A DNA stretch of 21,954 bases, from NCBI GenBank assembly GCA_947573465.1, contig CANPET010000005.1, positions 1 to 21,954 of the forward strand, read 5' to 3'. The stretch comes from an uncultured Eubacterium sp. (GTDB lineage Bacteria > Bacillota > Clostridia > Lachnospirales > Lachnospiraceae). The notes under the pieces were generated by a model that was given only the letters and a program-made list of their open reading frames with translations, was not told the origin of the DNA and did not search any database. The translations under genes were made by a program, and so were the position numbers. This document shows, piece after piece, positions 15,805 through 21,954 of this stretch. Each line of letters starts with the position of its first letter. Position 1 is the stretch's first letter.

Positions 15805-15867
15805 CTATCTAATGCCAAAAATCCATTTTAGCAGGCTCCATAATCCGTTCGAGTTATATGGCATCAT
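15805..15867 (-). CDS. Candidate small cationic amphipathic peptide gene (20 aa) beside an agr-like two-component system
   Basis: A 20-codon ORF encoding MMPYNSNGLWSLLKWIFGIR. AAAGGAG lies 8 nt upstream of the ATG, a consensus-like promoter lies at 15903-15931, and a hairpin terminator follows at 15745-15777, so the expected transcript is about 150 nt. The peptide has no acidic residues, two basic ones, two Trp and a hydrophobic stretch from Leu9 to Ile19 that would fold as an amphipathic helix. It lacks Cys, so an AgrD-type thiolactone is not possible, though Ser6 or Ser11 could in principle give a lactone. It also lacks a Gly-Gly leader. The pattern LLKWI recalls the LVKWI of staphylococcal delta-haemolysin, which is also made from a short agr-linked transcript. 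A pheromone, a membrane-active peptide or an expressed regulatory RNA are all possible. Short ORFs arise by chance; the surrounding signals make this one credible. Confidence 0.55.
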   Translation of the reverse strand: MMPYNSNGLWSLLKWIFGIR

Positions 15868-15902
15868 ATTTTTTTCTCCTTTCTTCATTATTTTATAATA
15901 AC

Positions 15903-15931
15903 ATTATAATTTTCATATTTATCACGTTCAA
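15903..15931 (-). promoter_or_regulatory. Consensus-like promoter of the small peptide gene
   Basis: On the minus strand TTGAAC (15926-15931), exactly 17 nt, then a perfect TATAAT (15903-15908). Transcription would start near 15896 and give a leader of about 29 nt before the peptide ATG at 15867. A second, weaker pair lies upstream: TAGACA (15969-15974), 17 nt, TATATG (15946-15951). Confidence 0.65.
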
Positions 15932-15987
15932 GTATTCATATTATACATATACTCTCTTTTTTATTATTTGTCTACCTTTTTTGATTA

Positions 15988-16017
15988 TTTTCCAAATTTT
16001 TCAAAACTTTTCCAAAT
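15988..16017. repeat. Three 10-bp units upstream of the small peptide promoters
   Basis: TTTTCCAAAT, TTTTCAAAAC, TTTTCCAAAT occupy 15988-15997, 15998-16007 and 16008-16017. The outer two are identical with a 20-bp period and the middle one differs at two positions. They lie just past the kinase stop and 13 bp upstream of the weaker -35 at 15969-15974. They may be regulator half-sites in helical phase, or simply AT-rich sequence. Confidence 0.35.
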
Positions 16018-16020
16018 TTA

Positions 16021-17298
16021 TTATATTTCAATTTCTGTATAAAACAGATTATTTTCCCAATTCATATTTAGTTTTCCCTGATATTGGTCAACAATTCTCT
16101 CAACATTTCTCATACCATATCCATGATTCGCTTTATCTTTCTTGGTAGACATTCCCCTTTTATATATTCTTTTTGGAGAGCTGTTCTTTATTGTAATATA
16201 GATTTTTTCCTGATAGTTTCTGATTTCAACTTCTAAATACTTCTCTCCCTCAAATTCCATAATGGCCTCTTTTGCGTTATCAAGCACATTTGCCAAAACA
16301 ATACACATTTCTGTATTTTTCAATTTTACTTTAGGCGGAAATTTCCCTATAATTTTTACATTTAAATCGTTATGCTCTTTTATCTCCTTTATTTTTCCAT
16401 TAATAATATAATCCGCAATCAGATTCCCTGTTTTATAAATATAGTCCATCTCAATCGTAGTGTTCATGCTGTCCAGATACTCACCGATTTCATCAATTTT
16501 ATTTTCCTGAAACAATATCTGCAATGAACTGATATGTTTATTAACATCATGTTTAAACGCTCTCAATTCCTCATCTTTCTGCATAACACTTTTATAATAA
16601 TTTTTCTGATGTTCAATACATTCTTCATTTAGAATATTAATTTCGGCAAGTTTATTTCTGGAATCTGCCACATAAATATATAGAACACATAACGCTACGA
16701 TAAAAAAGGACAGCACAATACATGAAATCATAATCAGTCTGCTGGCTTCCAGCGTAATCTCTCCTCTAAACATTCCTTGAAGAGAAGTTGTTATCACAAT
16801 CATTGATAGCATAATTAATATAATCAACGCGTACCTTACCAACTTTATTTCCATCAAACTCTTTCTCAATGTAATATGATTTCTATGCATCAGATATGCC
16901 ATAATCAAAAGTGGAATTAATCCCGTTAAATTTGCTATAATTTCTACAGAGAGTTCATTTGCCGGATAGTATGCTCCCAAAGGAGTCATTATCACACATA
17001 TAAGCCACATCATCAAGTCAATAAAAGAGATTGACAAAAATTCTATAATAAGACTTAGGATAGATAATCTTATCTTTTCATGAAACCACACCAATATAAT
17101 AATCCCTAACAGAAGAAAATCCACGATCAGAGAGTACTGTCTGCTTATATATGTATAACCTCCCATAATTGCAATCACTGGAATCACAGCAAACCGATAC
17201 TTTCTTTTTGTCGGTGTCAACCCGATAATCCAATAAGAAACTACTCCGAATTTAATTACTTCCAAAATATAAACAAATGTTTCTACCCATGCTTCCAT
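16021..17298 (-). CDS. AgrC/ComD-like GHKL sensor histidine kinase
   Basis: A 425-aa membrane sensor. The first 210 residues form about six to seven membrane helices, as in peptide-pheromone receptors of the AgrC class. A short coiled segment (210-245) leads to the dimerisation motif AFKHDVNKH with phospho-acceptor His250, and then to the GHKL ATPase part with TGNLIADYIING (290-301), VLANVLDNAKEAI (334-346) and GYGMRNVERIV (393-403). The kinase motifs look complete. The ATG at 17298 overlaps the response regulator stop as TAATG and has GAGG 8 nt upstream, so translation is coupled to the regulator. An in-frame start at 17325 is unlikely. The likely ligand is a small peptide; the adjacent 20-aa ORF is the obvious candidate, by inference. 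Confidence 0.9.
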   Translation of the reverse strand: MEAWVETFVYILEVIKFGVVSYWIIGLTPTKRKYRFAVIPVIAIMGGYTYISRQYSLIVDFLLLGIIILVWFHEKIRLSILSLIIEFLSISFIDLMMWLICVIMTPLGAYYPANELSVEIIANLTGLIPLLIMAYLMHRNHITLRKSLMEIKLVRYALIILIMLSMIVITTSLQGMFRGEITLEASRLIMISCIVLSFFIVALCVLYIYVADSRNKLAEINILNEECIEHQKNYYKSVMQKDEELRAFKHDVNKHISSLQILFQENKIDEIGEYLDSMNTTIEMDYIYKTGNLIADYIINGKIKEIKEHNDLNVKIIGKFPPKVKLKNTEMCIVLANVLDNAKEAIMEFEGEKYLEVEIRNYQEKIYITIKNSSPKRIYKRGMSTKKDKANHGYGMRNVERIVDQYQGKLNMNWENNLFYTEIEI

Positions 17299-17978
17299 TA
17301 ACAAAACCTCGCATTTTCCTTGCAATATCTGTCATACTCATGTTTTATTCTGCTTTTCAATCTTGAACTTACCGGTATCTCTTCCTCATCTACTATAATC
17401 GTTTTCTCGCGAATCCGCTCTACATAGGCTAAGTTGACAAGATATGCCCTGTGCGTTCTCACAAATCCTACACCTTTAAGCATTTCTTCCAGTTCACCAC
17501 TGCTAATTCTTACGGAAATTTCTTCCCCGTCTGCCATATGAAGAATATTATAAACATGTTCCGCTTGAATATAACAGATTTTTCTACTGTCCACGCCATC
17601 TACAAGCACCGTGCTCATCACTTTTTTAATGGCTGTATCCAGCATCACAGGCAGCTGGTCTTTCAAATATTTTTTTGTTACAAAACCTATTACATTGATA
17701 CCAAATGCCTGATGCATCATTTCATCATGACTGGTAACGAAAATAATAATTGTATCCCTGTTCTTCTTTTGAAACATATTTTTTACAGAAATTCCGTCAA
17801 TACCATTCATCTCAATATCCAATACCAGAATATCTAAGTCTTTATCTTCCACTTCTGATCCATCAGAAAAAGTCTCTATCACAATATCATCTTCTACATA
17901 CTTCATGATGGTCTGTCTGCAAATTTCTTCTTCCTGTTTTCTCATAAGCAATTCATCATCACAAATTCCAATAATCAT
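17298..17978 (-). CDS. AgrA/ComE-like LytTR response regulator
   Basis: A 226-aa two-domain regulator. The receiver domain (1-120) has the acidic pair Asp7-Asp8, phospho-acceptor Asp54 in LVLDIEMNGIDG, Thr82 and a switch Lys in VTKKYLK near 102. The LytTR DNA-binding domain (about 125-220) has the typical VRTHRAYLVNLAYVERI (173-189) and IPVSSRLKSRIK. All expected residues are present. LytTR proteins bind paired direct repeats near the -35 element. AGAGGA lies 8 nt before the ATG. The gene begins only 17 nt after the pheA stop with no terminator, so it is probably read from the folate/pheA transcript unless a promoter lies inside pheA. Confidence 0.92.
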   Translation of the reverse strand: MIIGICDDELLMRKQEEEICRQTIMKYVEDDIVIETFSDGSEVEDKDLDILVLDIEMNGIDGISVKNMFQKKNRDTIIIFVTSHDEMMHQAFGINVIGFVTKKYLKDQLPVMLDTAIKKVMSTVLVDGVDSRKICYIQAEHVYNILHMADGEEISVRISSGELEEMLKGVGFVRTHRAYLVNLAYVERIREKTIIVDEEEIPVSSRLKSRIKHEYDRYCKENARFC

Positions 17979-17995
17979 TGCATATTTCCTCTTTC

Positions 17996-19123
17996 TTAGT
18001 AATTTCCAAGAATTTTCATATTCAACGATTCTGCATTAATTCCGCTTAATGCATTGATAACCCCCGCCTGATGTGCCTTTCCTTCAAATTCCACATAAAA
18101 TCGATATTCCCACTTCTTTTCCGGTACCGGTCTCGACTCAATCTTGGTCATATTAAGATCATTATAAATAATGTGAGACAGCATCTGATAAAGAGAACCA
18201 CTGGCATGTGGCAGCTGGAAGCTGATACATATCAACCCTGCATTTCGTCTGGCAATCTTTTGTCTGCTGACAATGATAAACTTTGTTGTATTCAAAGCAT
18301 TAAAATTGGTACCCTGATATAAAACATCCAGCCCATAAATTTCTGCCGCATGGGCACTACAGATACATGCTCTTGATTTATCTGTCTGCTCAGATATGTA
18401 TCTGGCACTAATTGCTGTATTTGCCAGACTGACCTTCTCCCAACCATGTTCCTCAATAAATGCATTACTCTGCATAAATGCCTGTGGATGAGAATACACC
18501 TCTTTTACATCCTCAATTTTTGCTCCTTTTACACCACATAAACAGTGGTCTATTTTAATATCAAAAGTATCTACCACATAATTAGAAAATTCAACCAGCA
18601 AATCATATACATCCGTAACAATACCTGCAGATGAATTTGCCACTGGAAGCACTGCATAATCTGTCTTACCATCTCTGACGCATTTCATTGCCTCCCTGAA
18701 TGTAGGCACATTTATGTATTCGGCATTGTCACCGAAATATTCTGTTGCTGCCTGCTGACCATAAGCACCCGGAAGTCCCTGATAGGCTACCTTAATATCT
18801 TCCATGTCCAGCTCATCAACAATATCAAAACCGATATCATTGTTCACACCTTCTTCTGTCAGCATTTTGTACTGCATCTTCCTGCTCATTGCCATAATCT
18901 GTTCAAACAACTCTTCCACACCATGGGCATAAAAATCATTGCTTGCCTTGTCCTTCAGCGTCACAATCTTGTCAATTTCTCTTTGTCTGTCAAGCACCGC
19001 TTTTCCGGTATTCAGCTTATACTCTGCAACATCTTTGCATATATCCATTCTTCTCTCAAAGAGTTTTACGATTTCATTATCAATATAGTCAATTTCTTTT
19101 CTGCTTTCCTGTAAATCCTTCAT
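17996..19123 (-). CDS. pheA: Bifunctional chorismate mutase/prephenate dehydratase, PheA, with altered dehydratase motifs
   Basis: A 375-aa fusion for phenylalanine synthesis: chorismate to prephenate, then to phenylpyruvate. An AroQ-type mutase covers about 1-88 (RKEIDYIDNEIVKLFERR, LDRQRE). The dehydratase domain covers about 110-290 (AYQGLPGAYG, VYSHPQAF), and an ACT regulatory domain about 296-372 keeps ESRP (329-332) for Phe feedback. Two dehydratase motifs deviate from what I know of the family. The PIENS segment reads PVANS, with Ala162 for a highly conserved Glu, and the TRF motif reads TKF, with Lys281. Whether the enzyme is fully active is therefore open. The length is normal and no frameshift is seen. 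GGAG lies 9 nt before the ATG. The gene follows folBK after a 126-nt gap that carries a duplicated segment. Confidence 0.9.
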   Translation of the reverse strand: MKDLQESRKEIDYIDNEIVKLFERRMDICKDVAEYKLNTGKAVLDRQREIDKIVTLKDKASNDFYAHGVEELFEQIMAMSRKMQYKMLTEEGVNNDIGFDIVDELDMEDIKVAYQGLPGAYGQQAATEYFGDNAEYINVPTFREAMKCVRDGKTDYAVLPVANSSAGIVTDVYDLLVEFSNYVVDTFDIKIDHCLCGVKGAKIEDVKEVYSHPQAFMQSNAFIEEHGWEKVSLANTAISARYISEQTDKSRACICSAHAAEIYGLDVLYQGTNFNALNTTKFIIVSRQKIARRNAGLICISFQLPHASGSLYQMLSHIIYNDLNMTKIESRPVPEKKWEYRFYVEFEGKAHQAGVINALSGINAESLNMKILGNY

Positions 19124-19169
19124 CTAATTCTACTCCATTATTTTTATCTGTTATTTTAACCAAGGCTGC

Positions 19170-19263
19170 TTTTTTTCTGCCAGTCTCATCTGGTTTCTAC
19201 TCTGTTTTTCTGTTGCAATTATTTCTTTTCTGCCAGATTCATCTGATATCTACTCTGCTTTTC
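19170..19263. repeat. Imperfect direct repeat (about 41 bp x2) at the folBK 3' end
   Basis: Segments 19170-19210 and 19223-19263 align with about six mismatches at a 53-bp offset, sharing TTCTGCCAG, TCATCTG and TCTACTCTG. The right-hand copy spans the folBK stop codon (19250-19252) and the left-hand copy lies in the intergenic gap before pheA. It looks like an old local duplication of the gene's tail. The gap holds no T-box or terminator that I can see. Confidence 0.6.
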
Positions 19264-20110
19264 CTTTACAGCCACTGCACCCTGCACACTTGTCTGACGG
19301 CTTTAACTCCTCCAGTATCTGACTGACTGTACGGTTTAATATCGGATGTTTCCAATAAGGTGCAATCTGTTTTAATGGTTCTAAAACAAATAATCTCTTA
19401 TGCATTTCCACATGTGGTATCTTTAAATCCAGCTCATCTACAATTTCATCTTCATAAAAAATTATATCAATAACCAAAGTCCATGGGCCCCAGTGAACGT
19501 CACGTATTCTTACTGACTCCGCCTCAATCTGGTTTACTTTTTCCAATAATTCTTTTGGTGAATACAATGTTTCTATCTCAAGGCATCCGTTTAAAAAGTT
19601 ATCCTGTTCTACCGGTCCGTAAGGCTCTGTTTCTATATAATTTGAGACAACATTCACTCTGCAGTTTTCATCATCATACAGGCTGTCAACCGCATTATTT
19701 AAATGCACTTTTTTATCGCCCATATTAGACCCAATAGATAATATCGCTTTATTCCATTTTCTGCTGACGGTTACAGCAACATTGCCAAATGGCAGCCCTA
19801 TCGGAGCATCCGGTTTATATATTGAAAAATCAATTGCTCTAAGCTTTGGAAACTCCCTCAGTAATGCTCTGGAAGTCTGTTCTGCCACAGCTTCAATCAA
19901 ATCAAACCGATTCCCTGCCATAAACTTCGTTATAAACTCGCAGACCTTTGCATAATTCATCGTATCATTTAAATCATCACTGGCACCGGAAGTTCTGATA
20001 TCCGTATACAAAGTTGCATCAACATAAAACTTCTGTCCATTTATTTTTTCAAATTCTTCACAGCCATGGTATGCAAATACCTCTAACTGTATAATTTTTA
20101 TACAATCCAT
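19250..20110 (-). CDS. folBK: Fused dihydroneopterin aldolase and HPPK (FolB-FolK), HPPK catalytic motif altered
   Basis: A 286-aa fusion for two consecutive folate steps. FolB (1-118) has LEVFAYHG (9-16), the catalytic Glu21 region EEFEKINGQ, NYAKVCEFI and KPDAPI with Lys99, and appears intact. FolK (about 121-270) has SIGSNMGDKKVHL (125-137), ETEPYG and QDNFLNG, then WGPWTLVID (207-215). In known HPPKs this reads WGPRTLDxD, where the Arg contacts ATP and the first Asp binds magnesium. Here they are Trp210 and Val213; the second Asp (Asp215) remains. The codons are TGG for CGG and GTT for GAT. Pyrophosphokinase activity is thus in doubt. A Cys-rich tail CAGCSGCKG (275-283) follows. I chose the ATG at 20110, with GGAG 6 nt upstream; the ATGs at 20122 and 20125 lack a site. 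Confidence 0.9.
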   Translation of the reverse strand: MDCIKIIQLEVFAYHGCEEFEKINGQKFYVDATLYTDIRTSGASDDLNDTMNYAKVCEFITKFMAGNRFDLIEAVAEQTSRALLREFPKLRAIDFSIYKPDAPIGLPFGNVAVTVSRKWNKAILSIGSNMGDKKVHLNNAVDSLYDDENCRVNVVSNYIETEPYGPVEQDNFLNGCLEIETLYSPKELLEKVNQIEAESVRIRDVHWGPWTLVIDIIFYEDEIVDELDLKIPHVEMHKRLFVLEPLKQIAPYWKHPILNRTVSQILEELKPSDKCAGCSGCKGKAE

Positions 20111-20176
20111 AAATTGCTCCATCATTTTATTTCATAGAATAACTAATTGTTTTTATCTTGCCCTATTGATCATTTT

Positions 20177-20995
20177 TTATAATAAATCGGACTCACTAAC
20201 AGCCTTTGCCATCATCATTGCCTGATAATTTTCTTTTACATCATGAACTCTGAAAATGCGGCATCCTCTCTCATATCCCATTACCGTAGTTGCCACAGTT
20301 CCTGCCATCCGCTCATCCTTATCCACATCTAATGCCAGCCCGATAACAGATTTTCTGGATGTTCCAAGAAGAATCGGGTATCCCAGCTCTTTTAATCTGT
20401 CAATCTTATTAATTATCATAAGATTCTGTTGAAAATCTTTTCCAAATCCCACTCCAGGATCTAAAATAATCTGAGAATCCTGCACGCCTGCCATATGTGC
20501 GATATCAATTGATTCCTTTAAGTCTGACACTACATCTTCCACGTAAGAATCATATATTGTATTATCTCTATTATGCATCACACACACAGCGACACCAGCC
20601 TTTGCAACGAGTGCTGCCATATCCCGTGCTCCCCATTTGAATCCCCACACATCATTTACCATGTCGATCCCTGCATCAATTCCGGCTCTTGCCACATTTG
20701 TCTTATAGGTGTCAAGGGATACACAGACATCAAATCTTTTCTTTATCCCGTCAATCACAGGGATTACCCTATGAATTTCTTCCTCATCTGGAATCAGAGT
20801 GTAACCCGGTCTGGTAGACTCTCCACCCACATCAATAATCTTCGCACCATCCATCAGCATCTGCTCTGTATGCTTTAGTGCAGCATCTATATTATTCCAC
20901 TTTCCTCCATCAGAAAATGAATCCGGTGTCACATTTAAAATTCCCATAATTACCGGTTCATTTTCCAAATCAAAGGAATACTTTCCAATCTCCAT
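20177..20995 (-). CDS. folP: Dihydropteroate synthase, FolP
   Basis: A 272-aa TIM-barrel enzyme joining p-aminobenzoate to the pterin pyrophosphate made by FolK. Family motifs are all in place: GILNVTPDSFSDGG (18-31), DVGGESTRPG (55-64), SLDTYK (93-98), NDVWG (114-118), MHNRD (140-144), DPGVGFGK (179-186), GTSRKSVIG (211-219) and FRVHDVKEN (248-256). This is the sulfonamide target; the loops look normal and suggest a standard enzyme. AGGAGG lies 5 nt before the ATG. It sits 23 nt after folE and 66 nt before the folBK start, in one operon. An intact FolP suggests that the pathway is in use despite the altered FolK motif. Confidence 0.95.
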   Translation of the reverse strand: MEIGKYSFDLENEPVIMGILNVTPDSFSDGGKWNNIDAALKHTEQMLMDGAKIIDVGGESTRPGYTLIPDEEEIHRVIPVIDGIKKRFDVCVSLDTYKTNVARAGIDAGIDMVNDVWGFKWGARDMAALVAKAGVAVCVMHNRDNTIYDSYVEDVVSDLKESIDIAHMAGVQDSQIILDPGVGFGKDFQQNLMIINKIDRLKELGYPILLGTSRKSVIGLALDVDKDERMAGTVATTVMGYERGCRIFRVHDVKENYQAMMMAKAVSESDLL

Positions 20996-21018
20996 TCTGC
21001 CTCCTGTCTGTGCCTATA

Positions 21019-21573
21019 CTACTTTAATAATGAGATGGTTTCATTTCTTAATAAAATATTATCTTCAAATTCACCTTTTGCTGCAAAAGTAATCGTTCTG
21101 CTTCCCGGTTTCTTGATGCCTCTGGCAGACATACACATATGCTCTGCCTCCACCATGACCAACACACCTTTTGCTCCCAGGCATTCTTCGATTGCTGCCG
21201 CTATCTGATTTGTCATTTGCTCCTGAATCTGAAGCCGTCTTGCGTACACCTCGACAGTTCTTGCCAGTTTACTGATTCCTACGACCTTTCCATTCGGAAT
21301 ATAGGCAATATGGGCTTTACCATAAAAAGGCATCAAGTGATGTTCGCACATAGAGTAAAATGTAATATCCTTTTCAATGACTACATTCTCATTGTCGCAC
21401 GTAAACGTTTTTGACAAATGCTCTGCAGGATTTTGGCTCATTCCTGCACACAATTCTTCATACATCCGTGCAACTCTGTCAGGAGTATCTTTTAACCCCT
21501 CCCTATCTGCATCCTCACCGATACCTTCTAATAATAATTTAATTCCTTGTTCAATTTTTTTCTTATCAAACAT
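21019..21573 (-). CDS. folE: GTP cyclohydrolase I, FolE
   Basis: A 184-aa enzyme that converts GTP to dihydroneopterin triphosphate, the first folate step. The zinc ligands are visible as Cys76 and His79 in SMCEHHLMPFYG and Cys147 in HMCMSARG. Also present are DTPDRVARMYEEL (29-41), VGISKLARTVEVYARRLQIQ (98-117) and KKPGSRT (154-160). The length is standard for the bacterial type I enzyme. AAAGGAG lies 10 nt before the ATG, and only 3 nt separate it from the folC stop, so the two are closely linked in translation. Confidence 0.95.
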   Translation of the reverse strand: MFDKKKIEQGIKLLLEGIGEDADREGLKDTPDRVARMYEELCAGMSQNPAEHLSKTFTCDNENVVIEKDITFYSMCEHHLMPFYGKAHIAYIPNGKVVGISKLARTVEVYARRLQIQEQMTNQIAAAIEECLGAKGVLVMVEAEHMCMSARGIKKPGSRTITFAAKGEFEDNILLRNETISLLK

Positions 21574-21576
21574 CAG

Positions 21577-21954
21577 TCAATCTCTCCTTTCGGCTTTAAC
21601 TGCTTGCTTTATATCTTTTAGATGTGATAATGATCCGAATGCCAAAATCATATCTGTTTGTCCTTTTCTCACAAAATCCATAGCAGCTGAAACTGCTTTT
21701 CTGATATTGTCCATATACTGAACATTCTTATGATATACAGACAATGTCTCTGCAAGTTTCTTCCCGTCTAAGGCTCTGCTATTATTTGGAGTCACAGTTA
21801 TAATATTTTCTGCTTTATCAGCAATAAGTTCTGCCTCCTGTGCAAAATCCTTATCAGCCAACACTCCCATTATAAAGGTTATTCTCTTATTTGTAAAATA
21901 CAAATCCATACTATTTCGCAATTCTTTTACTGCTCCGGGATTATGTGCACCGTC
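21577..21954 (-). CDS. folC: Folylpolyglutamate/dihydrofolate synthase FolC, C-terminal part running off the right edge
   Basis: The last 125 residues of a Mur-ligase-like enzyme that adds glutamate to dihydropteroate or folates. The visible part starts at the window edge in frame with DGAHNPGAVKEL, the diagnostic FolC motif at the start of its C-terminal domain. It continues through FIMGVLADKD, ITVTPNNSRALDGKKLAE and MILAFGSLSHLKDIKQAV, a standard C-terminus. The true start and the ATP-binding part lie outside the window, so there is no start codon here. It is the first visible gene of the folC-folE-folP-folBK-pheA run. Confidence 0.92.
   Translation of the reverse strand, partial: DGAHNPGAVKELRNSMDLYFTNKRITFIMGVLADKDFAQEAELIADKAENIITVTPNNSRALDGKKLAETLSVYHKNVQYMDNIRKAVSAAMDFVRKGQTDMILAFGSLSHLKDIKQAVKAERRD

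Noticed and set aside
19124..19249. Possible phenylalanine attenuator, leader peptide or T-box before pheA
   Set aside because: The gap is 126 nt, too short for a T-box. The small frames in the repeats contain no Phe codons and have no ribosome site, and no terminator with a U-tract is visible.

Overview
The window is ordinary chromosome from a low-G+C Gram-positive bacterium, most likely a gut Lachnospiraceae (Clostridia). The grounds are strong AGGAGG-type ribosome sites, short intergenic gaps, a FolB-FolK fusion, a chorismate mutase/prephenate dehydratase fusion, a Gram-positive Tad pilus locus without secretin, and surface proteins of a Lachnospiraceae style. I see no tRNA, rRNA, CRISPR array, insertion sequence or phage gene. 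No gene-free stretch exceeds 300 bases.

Layout. Positions 1-129 (minus) hold the start of a TraX-like membrane protein that leaves the window. At 194-2023 (minus) is a GH13-like protein whose catalytic motifs look lost. At 2283-4844 (plus) an ABC-F ATPase and a lysophospholipase-like hydrolase form a two-gene operon that ends at a strong bidirectional terminator. From 12381 down to 4915 (minus) runs a complete Tad/Flp pilus operon: prepilin peptidase, a 59-aa Flp pilin, TadE, CpaB, TadZ, TadA, TadB, TadC, a DUF192 protein and a DivIVA-like coiled-coil protein. Beside it lie a secreted leucine-rich-repeat protein (12539-13897, minus) and a divergently transcribed TadG-like protein with a repetitive beta-rich C-terminal half (14179-15738, plus).

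From the right edge leftward (minus) runs a folate and aromatic operon: folC (partial), folE, folP, folB-folK and pheA. With only 17 nt and no terminator it continues into an AgrA-like LytTR response regulator and an AgrC-like GHKL kinase. Past the kinase is a 20-codon ORF with its own consensus-like promoter, a good ribosome site and a hairpin terminator. It encodes a cationic amphipathic peptide. Together these resemble an agr-type peptide signalling or small-toxin module with no AgrB-type protease in view. This is the best candidate here for something undescribed.

A second theme is enzymes whose key residues have changed. One composite ATP site of the ABC-F protein is degenerate on both sides. 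FolK has lost an arginine and an aspartate of its WGPRTLDxD motif. The prephenate dehydratase domain has Ala in place of the Glu of PIENS. The GH13 protein lacks its catalytic acids. All these comparisons were made from memory of the families, without alignment tools.
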